Source: Gammaproteobacteria bacterium
GTDB lineage: Bacteria > Pseudomonadota > Gammaproteobacteria > HK1
Direction of reading: 5' to 3'
DNA length: 64,000 nucleotides
NCBI GenBank assembly: GCA_021773635.1
Contig: JAJFJV010000019.1
Span: 310,001 to 374,000 of the forward strand
This document shows, in pieces, positions 1 to 8,463 of this stretch. The position numbers and the translations under genes were made by a program. Positions within the stretch are counted from its first letter, which is position 1; each line of letters opens with the position of its first letter. The notes beneath the pieces are model-generated. The model did not search any database. It saw only the letters and a program-made list of their open reading frames with translations, and had not been told where the DNA came from.

Positions 1-1420
1 CGAAGAGAGTGAGTTCCTCAGGATAGCGTGTGATTCTCTCGTTCAGAGCCATGAAATGCTCTTTGAACCGACGACGATTACACAGTCCGGTCAACTCATC
101 AGTCGTTGCCATTTTTTGCAGGCACTGCTCCGCAGCCTCCCGCTTCTCCACTTCCCGCTCCAGTTCGCTACGTGAGGCCATGGACTGCTGCAGGCTTTCC
201 ACCATGTCATTGATGGAGACGGCAAGGCCTCCAATCTCGTCAGTCCTCTTGAGAGAAATACGGGTGGCGAGATTCCCAGCACCGATCTCCGAAGCGGCGC
301 GGGAGATCATCTCGATAGGCTGTGCCAATCTGGAGCCAAGACGATAGGCTGCCAAGGCCATGAGCAGCATAAACACCAACCCACCGAGAGCCATATTCTG
401 GAGAATAATGCGTGAAGTTGGCGTTGATAAATGTTGCCCTCCATCTATCACCGCAAACCATCCAAACCCGCTGAAACCACCATGCTGATCGATTGCAGCG
501 GGATTACTGCCAAAACGATATCGGCTCTCAGGCAGGTTCATGGTGTTGGTAATGGGAGCATAGCCAAACAAGCGTGTACCATTCTCTTCCACTACGCTCG
601 CGGAATTCGGTTTCCTGCCCTTAAGGCCGTCAGCCACCACCGGATTAACGCGGCCGGAGAGCGGATCCCCGGTCTTCCCGAGTACTATCTCACCATTCGT
701 TCGCACCAATTTCAGTTCGCCAAAACCGATGCGACTGAAGATGCGAATCATCTTACGGAAGGGGCCGACGATTTTAATATTGGCCTTCAACATCCCGATA
801 ATCCGGCTACCGTCACGGATCGGAACCACCACCCCCAGCACATAGTTCCCGGCACTCACATCAAAGCCCCGATCATCAAAAAATATCTTCCCGTGGCCGC
901 CGTTATATCCCCCCTGCCACCAATATTTATGCTGGTGGGCAAGAGTGGTCAGTCGACCGGTAGAAGCGATCATCACCCCGTAGCGATTGGTCAGGAAAAT
1001 CTCTCCATAGGCATCGGGGAATAACGCCGAATGTTCCTTCAGCACCTTTGCTACCGGATTGGTCAACCTAGACCGAATAAAGGGATCGTCATCACGATGC
1101 ACAGCTCGCCATTTCTGATCCTGTGTAAGAATGCGCTGGACACGTATCTCGTCGCCCAGTGTGGTGAAGAACCGGTTGCTTTCTTTTAGTGCATGATCGA
1201 AAACAGAATGACGTGACAGCGTCAGAATGATATCTGCGTGCGCCTCAAGTCGACTCTGAAAATGGTTTGCTGCCTCTTGGGAAGCTAACTGGAGCTTGTG
1301 CCGGAATTCTACTTCCAACGTTTGTTGGGTAATGTAATGAAAGAGTAGAAAGAGCGCGGCCATAGCCAGCAGACCCAGAGCAAACAGTAACAGAGAGAGT
1401 TCGTGCTTAATCTGTTTCAT
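1..1420 (-). CDS. Membrane diguanylate cyclase (Cache-HAMP-GGDEF), C-terminus cut by window edge
   Basis: Reading the minus strand from the ATG at 1420 gives about 473 residues with no stop before the window edge. The layout is an N-terminal membrane segment (about residues 5-27), a large periplasmic Cache-like region (about 30-340), a second membrane segment (about 352-375), a HAMP linker, a short coiled stretch and then the start of a GGDEF domain with TDELTGLCNRRRF near residue 452. The GGDEF signature itself lies beyond the window, so activity cannot be judged. The family makes cyclic di-GMP in response to a periplasmic signal. It is transcribed away from the rest of the window and shows no operon partner here. 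No strong ribosome binding site is visible, so the start is likely but not certain. Confidence 0.85.
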   Translation of the reverse strand, partial: MKQIKHELSLLLFALGLLAMAALFLLFHYITQQTLEVEFRHKLQLASQEAANHFQSRLEAHADIILTLSRHSVFDHALKESNRFFTTLGDEIRVQRILTQDQKWRAVHRDDDPFIRSRLTNPVAKVLKEHSALFPDAYGEIFLTNRYGVMIASTGRLTTLAHQHKYWWQGGYNGGHGKIFFDDRGFDVSAGNYVLGVVVPIRDGSRIIGMLKANIKIVGPFRKMIRIFSRIGFGELKLVRTNGEIVLGKTGDPLSGRVNPVVADGLKGRKPNSASVVEENGTRLFGYAPITNTMNLPESRYRFGSNPAAIDQHGGFSGFGWFAVIDGGQHLSTPTSRIILQNMALGGLVFMLLMALAAYRLGSRLAQPIEMISRAASEIGAGNLATRISLKRTDEIGGLAVSINDMVESLQQSMASRSELEREVEKREAAEQCLQKMATTDELTGLCNRRRFKEHFMALNERITRYPEELTLF

Positions 1421-1631
1421 CGCATATGAGCGGACAGGATCACTCTGCACCTTAAATGGAAAAGGATCGGGCCGCATTTCCCTTGCCCCCTGGGCGACCC
1501 CCCGTCACCGACCGCCACTCATCACTCATGAACAGCACGCGCAAGGTCGTCCCACACCGTATTTTAAACCAAAGGGACACACACCGGGGACACTGGAGTC
1601 AGCATCCCACAGATTGCATCAACGGAATAAG

Positions 1632-2004
1632 GTGGGAGCCGGCCTGTAAGCCGGGTTCTGTCGGGGACAGTCATTCATCTGGGACGCACGTCGCCGCACG
1701 CCTCAAGCAACCTACCCGGAGGCCAGCGCGGGCCGCGCCTTTTCGCGCCAAAGCGCGATGTGCCCCCCTATTTGGTCTTGCTCCGAGTGGGGTTTACCCT
1801 GCCACCACTGTTGCCAGCGGCGCGGTGCGCTCTTACCGCACCATTTCACCCTTACCTCCAGCCCAAGGGCTGATGGCGGTATATTTTCTGTGGCACTTTC
1901 CGTGGATTCACATCCCCCAGGCGTTACCTGGCACCCTGCCCTGCGGAGCCCGGACTTTCCTCCCCACCGCGTGAGCGATGAAGCGACTGCCCGGCCGACT
2001 CCCG
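1632..2004 (-). ncRNA. rnpB: RNase P RNA (bacterial A type)
   Basis: The minus strand carries the conserved RNase P RNA blocks: GAGGAAAGTCCGGGC near the 5' end (about 1948-1962), CAGGGTGCCAGGTAACGCC just after it, an ATACCGCC block, and AACCCGGCTTACAGG near the 3' end (about 1640-1660). The two ends can pair as helix P1 (GGGAGTCGGCC with GGCCGGCTCCC), which sets the limits to within a few bases. It is the catalytic RNA that matures the 5' ends of tRNAs. Length is about 373 nt, normal for the A type. Long reading frames on both strands here are incidental. Confidence 0.95.
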
Positions 2005-2091
2005 GCGCCAAGTCTGGGACCTCTACCGGGGAGATGCAAGCTGCTAACAGCGCGTTATTTTGATAGCGGCACACTCATCGTTGGACGCCGA

Positions 2092-2943
2092 CTAGTCACC
2101 CTTTGAGTCCCGCATGGTGAGGGCCAAACGGTAGACACGGTTAGGCTTTACGCCACTTAGCCGGGCGGTCAAATCCACTGCCTGACTAAGCGGCAACTCC
2201 TCCAGTAATAGCTGCAGGGTTTCCCGGACGGCCCCGTCTTCCTCGGTGTCATCTGCTTCCGGTGCGCCCGCAACCACGATGACAAATTCACCCCGCTGCT
2301 GTGCGGGCTCGGCAGCCAGCCACGCACTCAGGGCCTGTAACTCTCCATGGCGCAGGGTTTCATAGGCCTTGGTCAACTCACGCATGACCGTCGCCAGACG
2401 CCCGGGACCGAAACATCTGGCCAGTGCCTCCAGGGTATCCAGCACCCGGTGCGGGGCCTCATAAAAAACCAGGGTGCGCGTCTCCCGGGCAAGCTGCTGG
2501 AGACGTTTCTCCCGGCCCTGGGTACGGGCCGGCAAAAAGCCCTCAAACACGAAACGGTCGGTGGGCAAACCGGCGACCGAGAGGGCGCAAATCACTGCGC
2601 TCGCCCCGGGTATTGGCACCACTCGTTCACCCTGACGGATAAGTTCTCTTACCAACAGGAATCCCGGATCACTGATTAGTGGAGTGCCTGCGTCCGAGAT
2701 CAACGCCAGCTGTTCACCCGCCTGCAAACGCCGGGTGAGTTTATCCACGAGAGCGCGCTCATTATGTTCGTGCACAGCCAACAGGGGGGTGCGAATCCCG
2801 TAATGGCGCAGCAACCGCCCGCTGCGCCGGGTATCCTCGGCAAGCACCAGATCAACTGCCGCAAGCGTATCCAGGGCACGTTGGCTGATATCGCCCAGAT
2901 TGCCGATGGGGGTCGATACGATATAGAGGGTGCCCGCTGTCAT
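2092..2943 (-). CDS. rsmI: 16S rRNA (cytidine-2'-O)-methyltransferase RsmI
   Basis: Encodes 283 residues starting MTAGTLYIVSTPIGNLGDIS, the classic RsmI N-terminus of the tetrapyrrole-methylase fold. Further marks are LAEDTRRSGRLLRHYGI, ALISDAGTPLISDPG and the PGASA loop. The enzyme methylates the ribose of C1402 in 16S rRNA using S-adenosylmethionine. The reading frame is open further upstream, but the ATG at 2943 gives the family start and the upstream part overlaps the divergent lpoA signal region. The pairing with divergent lpoA and then yraN is the usual gammaproteobacterial arrangement. Confidence 0.95.
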   Translation of the reverse strand: MTAGTLYIVSTPIGNLGDISQRALDTLAAVDLVLAEDTRRSGRLLRHYGIRTPLLAVHEHNERALVDKLTRRLQAGEQLALISDAGTPLISDPGFLLVRELIRQGERVVPIPGASAVICALSVAGLPTDRFVFEGFLPARTQGREKRLQQLARETRTLVFYEAPHRVLDTLEALARCFGPGRLATVMRELTKAYETLRHGELQALSAWLAAEPAQQRGEFVIVVAGAPEADDTEEDGAVRETLQLLLEELPLSQAVDLTARLSGVKPNRVYRLALTMRDSKGD

Positions 2944-2971
2944 TGACACACTATAGACTCCAACAGATACT
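2943..2971 (+). promoter_or_regulatory. Sigma-70-like promoter ahead of lpoA
   Basis: A perfect -35 TTGACA (2943-2948) is followed by a 17-bp spacer and GATACT (2966-2971) as a 4/6 match to -10. Transcription would begin near 2978, right at the chosen ATG of lpoA (2979), so the message would have almost no leader. This is sequence-only evidence. Confidence 0.4.
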
Positions 2972-2978
2972 CGCCGCG

Positions 2979-4880
2979 ATGCATTATTTCCCCTCGGGTA
3001 CTTGCCGACCTTTGTCGTTTTTCCATCTGCTCCTGCTACTGTTGCTCGGTGGCTGTGCGGGGGGACCCTCGCAGGCACCACTGGAAACCAGTGCCGCTGG
3101 CGGCGATTACGAAGCACAAAATCTCTATGCCGAGGGCGCCTACGCCCGCGCCGCCGCCGTCTGGATGCGCCTTGCCGAGGCGGCACCCGCACCCACCAGC
3201 ATGAGCTATCGCCTCGCCGCCGCCGACGCCTGGCTGGCGGCAGAGAATCTGCCAGCTGCCGAAGGCGTTGTGCTGGAACTGGATCCCCAAAGCCTCTCCC
3301 GCAGCCAACAGGCCCGCCACCAGATCCTGTCTGCCCGGATTGCCCTTGCCCGCCATCACGCAGACCAGGTGCTCAAGCTACTGGATTGGAACACCATCCT
3401 TAGCCAGGAACCGTCGTATCGGTCCTGGTTTCATCGCCTCCGTGCTGGCGCCTATGCCCATACTGGAAATCATTTGGAGCTTGCACGCGAGCGAGTAGCC
3501 CTGGCGAAATTTCTCCTGAGTCCGGAGGAACGCCGCGAGAACCGCCGCATCCTCTGGGGTGCGCTCTCGCGCCTGACAGCCACGGCTCTGGAGCATGCTC
3601 AACTGGCGCCTCCAGATCCTCTGGGTGGCTGGATATCCCTGGCGGGCATCAGCAAACGCTATCTTAGCGATCCGCAGGCTTTTGTGCAGGCACTTGCCGC
3701 CTGGAAGCAGGCCTGGCCCGAGCACAGCGCACACCTGGAGATCATCCCGGAGCTTGGTCGTGCCAGTGAAGTGGCGGTGATATCACGACGACATATCGCT
3801 CTCCTGCTTCCGCTCACAGGCCCCTTTGCCACCGCGGCAGCGGCTATTCGTGACGGCTTTCTGAGCGCCTGGTACGCGGAAGCTCTGGAAGCCCGGCCGG
3901 TAATCAGTCTCTACGATACCCATAACACTTCATTAGCTACCCTTTATGCCGAGGCAAAGGCTGCGGGTGCCGATTTCGCCGTTGGTCCGCTCCGTCGGGA
4001 GCGCGTTCAGGAGCTTGGAAATCCGGAGCCACTCGCGCTGCCAACGCTGGCCCTCAACTATCCACCCGTCACGGAACAAACAAATGGTGAAAATGCTTCA
4101 CCAGCCGCTCCGGAAAAGCTCTACCTTTTTTCCCTGTCTCCCGAGGATGAAGCCCGGCAAGTAGCTGAACGCGCCTGGTTTGATGGCCACGGCCGTGCCG
4201 CAATCCTGGTGCCAGCCGGTGATTGGGGTAATCGAGTACAGGCCAGCTTCAGCACCGCCTGGACCCGGCTCGGGGGTATCGTCATCGAAACCCAGGCCTA
4301 TAGCTCCAATTCCCAAAACCTGTCCGCGCCCGTGGCACAGTTACTGAACATTGACGACAGCGAAGGTCGCCGACGCTCGCTCCAGAAACTGCTGGGACCG
4401 GAGCTCAAGTACGAAACCCGGCCACGCGAAGACGTGGATTTTGTCTTTCTCGCCGCCTATCCGGCCGAAGCCCGGCAACTGCGCCCACAACTTAAATTTC
4501 ATCACGCATCGCGACTACCGATCTACGCAACCTCTCACAGCTATAGCGGAATCACGGACCCGCGCCTCGACCGGGACCTGGATGACATACGCTTTGGTGA
4601 CATGCCCTGGGTACTCCGGGCCAAGGATTATCCACTGCACCAACGCATGCACACGACCTGGCCAGAGACCTTTCCACGGCTTTCCAGACTCTACGCCTTC
4701 GGGGTGGATGCCTACCGTATCATTCCCCACCTCGGACGCCTGCATGCCCAATCCGGTGGCGAATTTTCAGGCCTGAGCGGACGCTTGAGCATCGGCCCTG
4801 ATCGGCGAATTCAACGCACCCTGTCATGGGCCAAATTCAAGGGGGGTCTTCCACGTATGCTCGAGGGAGAAGCCCAATGA
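2979..4880 (+). CDS. lpoA: Penicillin-binding protein activator LpoA (LppC family lipoprotein)
   Basis: About 633 residues. The N-terminus has a hydrophobic run ending in a lipobox, LLLLLLLGGC, predicting an outer-membrane lipoprotein. The first half (to about residue 270) looks like TPR-type helical repeats. The second half is a periplasmic-binding-protein fold with RRHIALLLPLTGPFATAAAAIRDGF and FGVDAYRIIPHL. In Escherichia coli LpoA activates PBP1A during peptidoglycan synthesis. A TTG 12 codons upstream is also in frame, but the ATG gives the better signal peptide. Its stop overlaps the start of yraN by 4 bases, so the two are co-translated. Confidence 0.92.
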   Translation: MHYFPSGTCRPLSFFHLLLLLLLGGCAGGPSQAPLETSAAGGDYEAQNLYAEGAYARAAAVWMRLAEAAPAPTSMSYRLAAADAWLAAENLPAAEGVVLELDPQSLSRSQQARHQILSARIALARHHADQVLKLLDWNTILSQEPSYRSWFHRLRAGAYAHTGNHLELARERVALAKFLLSPEERRENRRILWGALSRLTATALEHAQLAPPDPLGGWISLAGISKRYLSDPQAFVQALAAWKQAWPEHSAHLEIIPELGRASEVAVISRRHIALLLPLTGPFATAAAAIRDGFLSAWYAEALEARPVISLYDTHNTSLATLYAEAKAAGADFAVGPLRRERVQELGNPEPLALPTLALNYPPVTEQTNGENASPAAPEKLYLFSLSPEDEARQVAERAWFDGHGRAAILVPAGDWGNRVQASFSTAWTRLGGIVIETQAYSSNSQNLSAPVAQLLNIDDSEGRRRSLQKLLGPELKYETRPREDVDFVFLAAYPAEARQLRPQLKFHHASRLPIYATSHSYSGITDPRLDRDLDDIRFGDMPWVLRAKDYPLHQRMHTTWPETFPRLSRLYAFGVDAYRIIPHLGRLHAQSGGEFSGLSGRLSIGPDRRIQRTLSWAKFKGGLPRMLEGEAQ

Positions 4881-5239
4881 GCACCTCAACTAAACGCGGA
4901 GCCGAGGCAGAAGGTCTGGCCCTGGCCTACCTTGAGAATCAGGGATTGCTCCTGCTGGAGCGTAATTTCCATTGCCGCCATGGCGAGATTGATCTTGTGA
5001 TGAAACACAAGGAAAGTCTGGTCTTTGTTGAAGTACGCTATCGCCGCGACAGCTACTTCGGTAGCGGCGCCGCCAGCGTGGATTACCGTAAGCAAAAAAA
5101 ACTTGCTGCCACCGCAGCCTATTTCCTCCATGGCCAGGGGACATTGACACCGCCACCCTGCCGCTTTGATGTCGTATCCGTTTCCGGCCTGCTTGGCAGT
5201 GCCGAAATCGACTGGATTACTAATGCCTTTGAGGTCTAG
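4877..5239 (+). CDS. yraN: YraN family endonuclease-like protein (UPF0102)
   Basis: 120 residues starting at the ATG that overlaps the lpoA stop (ATGA). Shows the family pattern G-x3-E near the start (KRGAEAEGLALAYLENQG), then HCRHGEIDLVMKHKESLVFVEVRYR, the E-ID-EVR arrangement of a PD-(D/E)xK nuclease-like fold. The E. coli family member has no settled function. The position after lpoA is conserved. The phosphoheptose-isomerase-like diaA gene that often sits between yraN and dolP is absent here. Confidence 0.92.
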   Translation: MSTSTKRGAEAEGLALAYLENQGLLLLERNFHCRHGEIDLVMKHKESLVFVEVRYRRDSYFGSGAASVDYRKQKKLAATAAYFLHGQGTLTPPPCRFDVVSVSGLLGSAEIDWITNAFEV

Positions 5240-5281
5240 GGGCTCACACCCTGAGTACCCGGGATGCAGGAGAACACACCC

Positions 5282-5857
5282 ATGAAAAACATACTTTACG
5301 CAATTATTTTTGGCATCGTCGCCTGGCAGCTGCAGGGCTGTGCCGCGGGCGCTGCCGGGGCCGCGGGGGGTGGTACCACGGTGGTTATCGACCGTCGAAC
5401 AACGGGTACTATCGTTGATGACCAGCTTATCGAGTTCAAGGCCATCGATGCCTTCCATAAAGATACGGAGCTATGGAAAAAAAGCCACATCAACGTAACC
5501 AGCTACAACAATATCGTGTTGCTGAGTGGTGAAATTCCGGAAGAGGGCCTAAAACGCCGCGCCGTGGCTCTGGCACGAGGTATTGAGAAGGTTCGTCAGG
5601 TCCACGATGAAACAGCCCTTGCCGCCCCCAGCTCCCTGCTTGCCCGCTCCAGCGACACCTGGATTACCAGCAAACTGAAAACCAGCCTGATTCATGCCAA
5701 GGCGGTGACCGCTATCCGGGTAAAGATCGTTACTGAACGGGGAATCGTCTATCTCCTGGGTCTGGTCAACCGCGCCGAGGCTGAGGCAGCAACGGAATTA
5801 GCGCGCAAGATCTCGGGAGTACAACGCGTCGTAAAACTATTCGAGTACCGCGACTAG
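5282..5857 (+). CDS. dolP: Outer-membrane lipoprotein with two BON domains (DolP/YraP)
   Basis: 191 residues from the ATG at 5282, with the purine-rich GCAGGAGA just upstream as ribosome binding site. The signal peptide ends in a lipobox (WQLQGC), followed by a Gly/Ala-rich linker and two BON domains (about residues 45-110 and 120-190). In E. coli DolP supports outer-membrane integrity at division sites. It is the third gene of the lpoA-yraN-dolP run. Loss of diaA between yraN and dolP is the only departure from the usual order. Confidence 0.9.
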   Translation: MKNILYAIIFGIVAWQLQGCAAGAAGAAGGGTTVVIDRRTTGTIVDDQLIEFKAIDAFHKDTELWKKSHINVTSYNNIVLLSGEIPEEGLKRRAVALARGIEKVRQVHDETALAAPSSLLARSSDTWITSKLKTSLIHAKAVTAIRVKIVTERGIVYLLGLVNRAEAEAATELARKISGVQRVVKLFEYRD

Positions 5858-5859
5858 CT

Positions 5860-5965
5860 CCAGGGATGGAGTGTATGTTGCCAGACCGCCGGGAGCGGAT
5901 GGCAACGAAGCCCCAGGGATGGGATGTATGTCGCCAGACCGTCGGGAACGGATGGCGACGAAATC
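5860..5965. repeat. Two tandem 52-53 bp hairpin repeats with compensatory changes
   Basis: Copy 1 (5860-5911) and copy 2 (5913-5965) share most bases. Each can form a stem: outer arms 5877-5883 with 5900-5906 in copy 1 and 5930-5936 with 5953-5959 in copy 2, plus a 4-bp inner stem and the same CGGGA loop. The outer arms read GTTGCCA/TGGCAAC in copy 1 and GTCGCCA/TGGCGAC in copy 2. The inner arms read CCGC/GCGG and CCGT/ACGG. Where the copies differ inside stems, both sides of the pair change. Confidence 0.8.
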
Positions 5966-5987
5966 CATGGGTTACGACCTATCAGGC

Positions 5988-6485
5988 TCAGATATCTCCA
6001 CCAATCGCCTGCCGATACAAAACTGCATCTTCCTCGCTGAAACAGCAAGCAACTATCGATTTGAAGCGGGGTGCATACTCTTGCATTAGCCCACAGGCTA
6101 TAGCCACAGCCTGTTTCTTGGGATAGCCGTACACGCCCGTGCTAATCGCAGGAAAGGCGATGGTTTCAGCGTTGTTTTCGAGGGCCAGCTCAAGGCTGTT
6201 GCGATAGCAGTTTTCCAGCAACTGTGCCTCACGCTGCTGGCCGCCATGCCATACCGGCCCCACGGTATGGATCACCCAGCGCGCAGGCAGCCTGAAAGCC
6301 GGCGTGACCCTGGCCTCACCGGTGGCACAGCCGTGCAGGGCACGGCAGGCCTTAAGCAACTCAGGTCCCGCAACCCGATGAATCGCCCCATCCACACCGC
6401 CGCCGCCCAGCAGCGAGCGATTGGCGGCATTAACGATGGCATCTACCTGCAGGGTGGTGATATCCGCAACCAGGACTTCAATCAT
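5988..6485 (-). CDS. Macrodomain protein, O-acetyl-ADP-ribose deacetylase type (YmdB-like)
   Basis: 165 residues, a stand-alone macrodomain. Marks are MIEVLVADITTLQVDAIVNAANRSLLGGGGVDGAIHRVAG (the ADP-ribose binding N-A-A-N and GGGG loop), VIHTVGPVWHGG, and AFPAISTGVYGYP (the second binding loop). These enzymes remove ADP-ribose or O-acetyl-ADP-ribose adducts. The length is typical of the family. The hairpin repeat ends 22 bp beyond its stop codon. No other ADP-ribosylation gene is adjacent, though a broken ADP-ribosylglycohydrolase lies in the island. Confidence 0.93.
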   Translation of the reverse strand: MIEVLVADITTLQVDAIVNAANRSLLGGGGVDGAIHRVAGPELLKACRALHGCATGEARVTPAFRLPARWVIHTVGPVWHGGQQREAQLLENCYRNSLELALENNAETIAFPAISTGVYGYPKKQAVAIACGLMQEYAPRFKSIVACCFSEEDAVLYRQAIGGDI

Positions 6486-6588
6486 CGTATCTTCCTCTTT
6501 CGATTAGCGTTTGGAGAGAAAGTAGCACTGAAAATAGTGGCGGGACAGCGGCTGGAAACAGCCTTGAGCCAAACGACTGCGGGAAAAT

Positions 6589-6975
6589 TTATTTCACGAC
6601 CCGAAGATGGGGTGGAGCAACGCGATCTGCGGGCGGAGGATCCTCAGGCGGCTCATCATCTTCGAAATCCAGATCCTTGAATTCCAGCCCACGCCCGTTT
6701 TCACGCGCGTAGATGGCAAGTATTGCACGCATGGGCACATCAATTGGGTAAGGCTTGCCGGCGAAGCGGGCGCTGAAACATACACCCTCGTTGGACAGCT
6801 CCAGCCCCTGGGTAGCACTGGTGGAGACATTGAGGACGATCTTGCCGTCAACGGCGTAACCCGGCGGAACACACACGCCCTCCATGTCGGCATCGACGAT
6901 GAGCTGTGGAGTCAGTCCGTTGTCCAGAATCCACTCGTGAATTGCCCTGATGAGATAGGGGCGATTGGGCGTCAT
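6589..6975 (-). CDS. sspB: ClpXP specificity-enhancing factor SspB
   Basis: 128 residues: MTPNRPYLIRAIHEWILDNGLTPQL, then VDGKIVLNVSTSATQGLELSNEGVCFSARF and an acidic, proline-rich tail ending PPHLRVVK. The globular part binds ssrA-tagged peptides and the conserved LRVVK tail docks on ClpX, both visible here. It follows sspA in the same direction, the standard operon. Confidence 0.95.
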   Translation of the reverse strand: MTPNRPYLIRAIHEWILDNGLTPQLIVDADMEGVCVPPGYAVDGKIVLNVSTSATQGLELSNEGVCFSARFAGKPYPIDVPMRAILAIYARENGRGLEFKDLDFEDDEPPEDPPPADRVAPPHLRVVK

Positions 6976-7010
6976 AGCAGCTAACCGTCGGCCAGGAAGG
7001 CAGCCCCGGG

Positions 7011-7658
7011 TTAATCGAGGTCCAGTCCGTATTCCTCGCGCATCTCGGCCTCATCGGCACTCACGCTGCTGCGAAACGCCGGGCGCTGAAATAAACGCTC
7101 GGCATACTCGTCCAGCGGATCCGCCTGAGCCGGCAGGGTGACCCCCAGATGCGGCAGGCGCCACAGAACCGGGGCAAGCAAGCAATCCACCAGCGAATAA
7201 TCATCGCTCATGAAAAACTCGGTCTGGCCAAAGATCGGGGCAATCGCCGTGAGCTGGTCACGTAGTTCTTTCCGCAAGGCGGTTGCTTCCTTGTCCTTGG
7301 CCTCTTCCAGGGCCTCGGCAAGATCACATATATCTCGCTGAATACGGTACCGATAAAGGCGATTGCGTGCCCGTGTCACCGGGTCCACCGGCATCAGGGG
7401 TGGATGAGGAAAACGCTCATCCAGATACTCCATGATGATCTGGGGCTCGTACAACACCAGTTCCCGGTCCACCAGCGTGAGTACCGCGTTATAGGGATTC
7501 AGGTCCAGCAGATCCTCGGGCCGTTCATCGCCTTCAACCTGGTGAATGTCCACCTTGATGGCCTTTTCGGCAAGCACGAAACGCACCGCGTGACTGGATG
7601 CCCCGACGGGATCCGAGTACAGGGTCATCATGGAACGACGATTAGCCAAAAGGGCCAT
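7011..7658 (-). CDS. sspA: Stringent starvation protein A (glutathione-transferase fold)
   Basis: 215 residues beginning MALLANRRSMMTLYSDP, with the thioredoxin-like N-terminal domain (SHAVRFVLAEKAIKVDIHQVE, then LVDRELVLYEPQIIMEYLDERFPHPPLMP) and an all-helical C-terminal domain. SspA binds RNA polymerase and alters promoter choice under stress. It heads the sspAB operon and lies directly upstream of the bc1 genes read in the same direction, as in many gammaproteobacteria. Confidence 0.95.
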   Translation of the reverse strand: MALLANRRSMMTLYSDPVGASSHAVRFVLAEKAIKVDIHQVEGDERPEDLLDLNPYNAVLTLVDRELVLYEPQIIMEYLDERFPHPPLMPVDPVTRARNRLYRYRIQRDICDLAEALEEAKDKEATALRKELRDQLTAIAPIFGQTEFFMSDDYSLVDCLLAPVLWRLPHLGVTLPAQADPLDEYAERLFQRPAFRSSVSADEAEMREEYGLDLD

Positions 7659-7713
7659 AACAAAAAACCTTAGGGTGATTCAAACACAAAAAAGTTGCTG
7701 TTCAGAACCGGAA

Positions 7714-8463
7714 TTAATGAAGGTCCTTCCAGTACTCCCGGTACAGCAGACGAGTCAGCAGGAAAAAGCCTGCCAGGAACAACAGAACCCAAAAACCAAT
7801 TCCGTAGCGCACCAGTTTCGCCGGCTCACCCACGTAGACCAGGAAATTGGTCAGGTCACGCACGGCACGACGATACCCGTCAGCACTCAGCGTACCCGGC
7901 TCCTTCAGCTCCAGGCGCTCGATATGCTTCTTGCCATGGCTGTCCTCGGCGTACACGGGAACCTGCCGACCCTGAAGTTTCCATAGCACATGCGGCATGC
8001 CCACATCCTTGAAGACCAGGTTGTTGACGCCAAAGGGACGTGACGGGTTGGTGTCCTCATAGAAAGACAGGAAATAGGTGTACAGCCAGTCGGCACCGCG
8101 AGAGCGGGCAATCACGGAAAGATCTGGCGGTGCTACACCAAACCAGCGTTCTCCGTCCTCCGTGGACATAGCCACCTTCATCAGTTCACCACTCTTTTCA
8201 CCGGCAAACATGAGATGCTTTTGCAGTAACTTTTCATCGATCCCGAGGTCACGGGCCATGCGGTTATAGCGCATAAAATGGGCGCTATGGCAGCTAAGAC
8301 AGTAATTGACAAAAAGCTTTGCTCCCCGCTGCAGGGATGCCGTGTCCGAGAGGTCCACGTGGGCACTCTGGAGCGCTGCCCCCCCGCCCGACGCAAGCAC
8401 AGATCCGCTACCGCCAAGCAGCAGCATCAGACAAGTGATACCGAGGAAATTTTTCATTTCCAC
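7714..8463 (-). CDS. petC: Ubiquinol-cytochrome c reductase, cytochrome c1 subunit
   Basis: 249 residues. Signal peptide at the N-terminus, a single haem site CLSCH near residue 53, the downstream KVAMSTEDGERWFGVAPPDLSVIARSRGADWLYTYF block with the region that provides the haem Met ligand, and a C-terminal membrane anchor (YGIGFWVLLFLAGFFLLTRLLY). It carries electrons from the Rieske centre to soluble cytochrome c. Its start overlaps the petB stop by 10 bases, so expression is coupled. Confidence 0.96.
   Translation of the reverse strand: MEMKNFLGITCLMLLLGGSGSVLASGGGAALQSAHVDLSDTASLQRGAKLFVNYCLSCHSAHFMRYNRMARDLGIDEKLLQKHLMFAGEKSGELMKVAMSTEDGERWFGVAPPDLSVIARSRGADWLYTYFLSFYEDTNPSRPFGVNNLVFKDVGMPHVLWKLQGRQVPVYAEDSHGKKHIERLELKEPGTLSADGYRRAVRDLTNFLVYVGEPAKLVRYGIGFWVLLFLAGFFLLTRLLYREYWKDLH

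Noticed and set aside
1456-2074. Open frames over the RNase P RNA
   Set aside because: The RNA's conserved blocks explain the sequence; these frames have no family resemblance.
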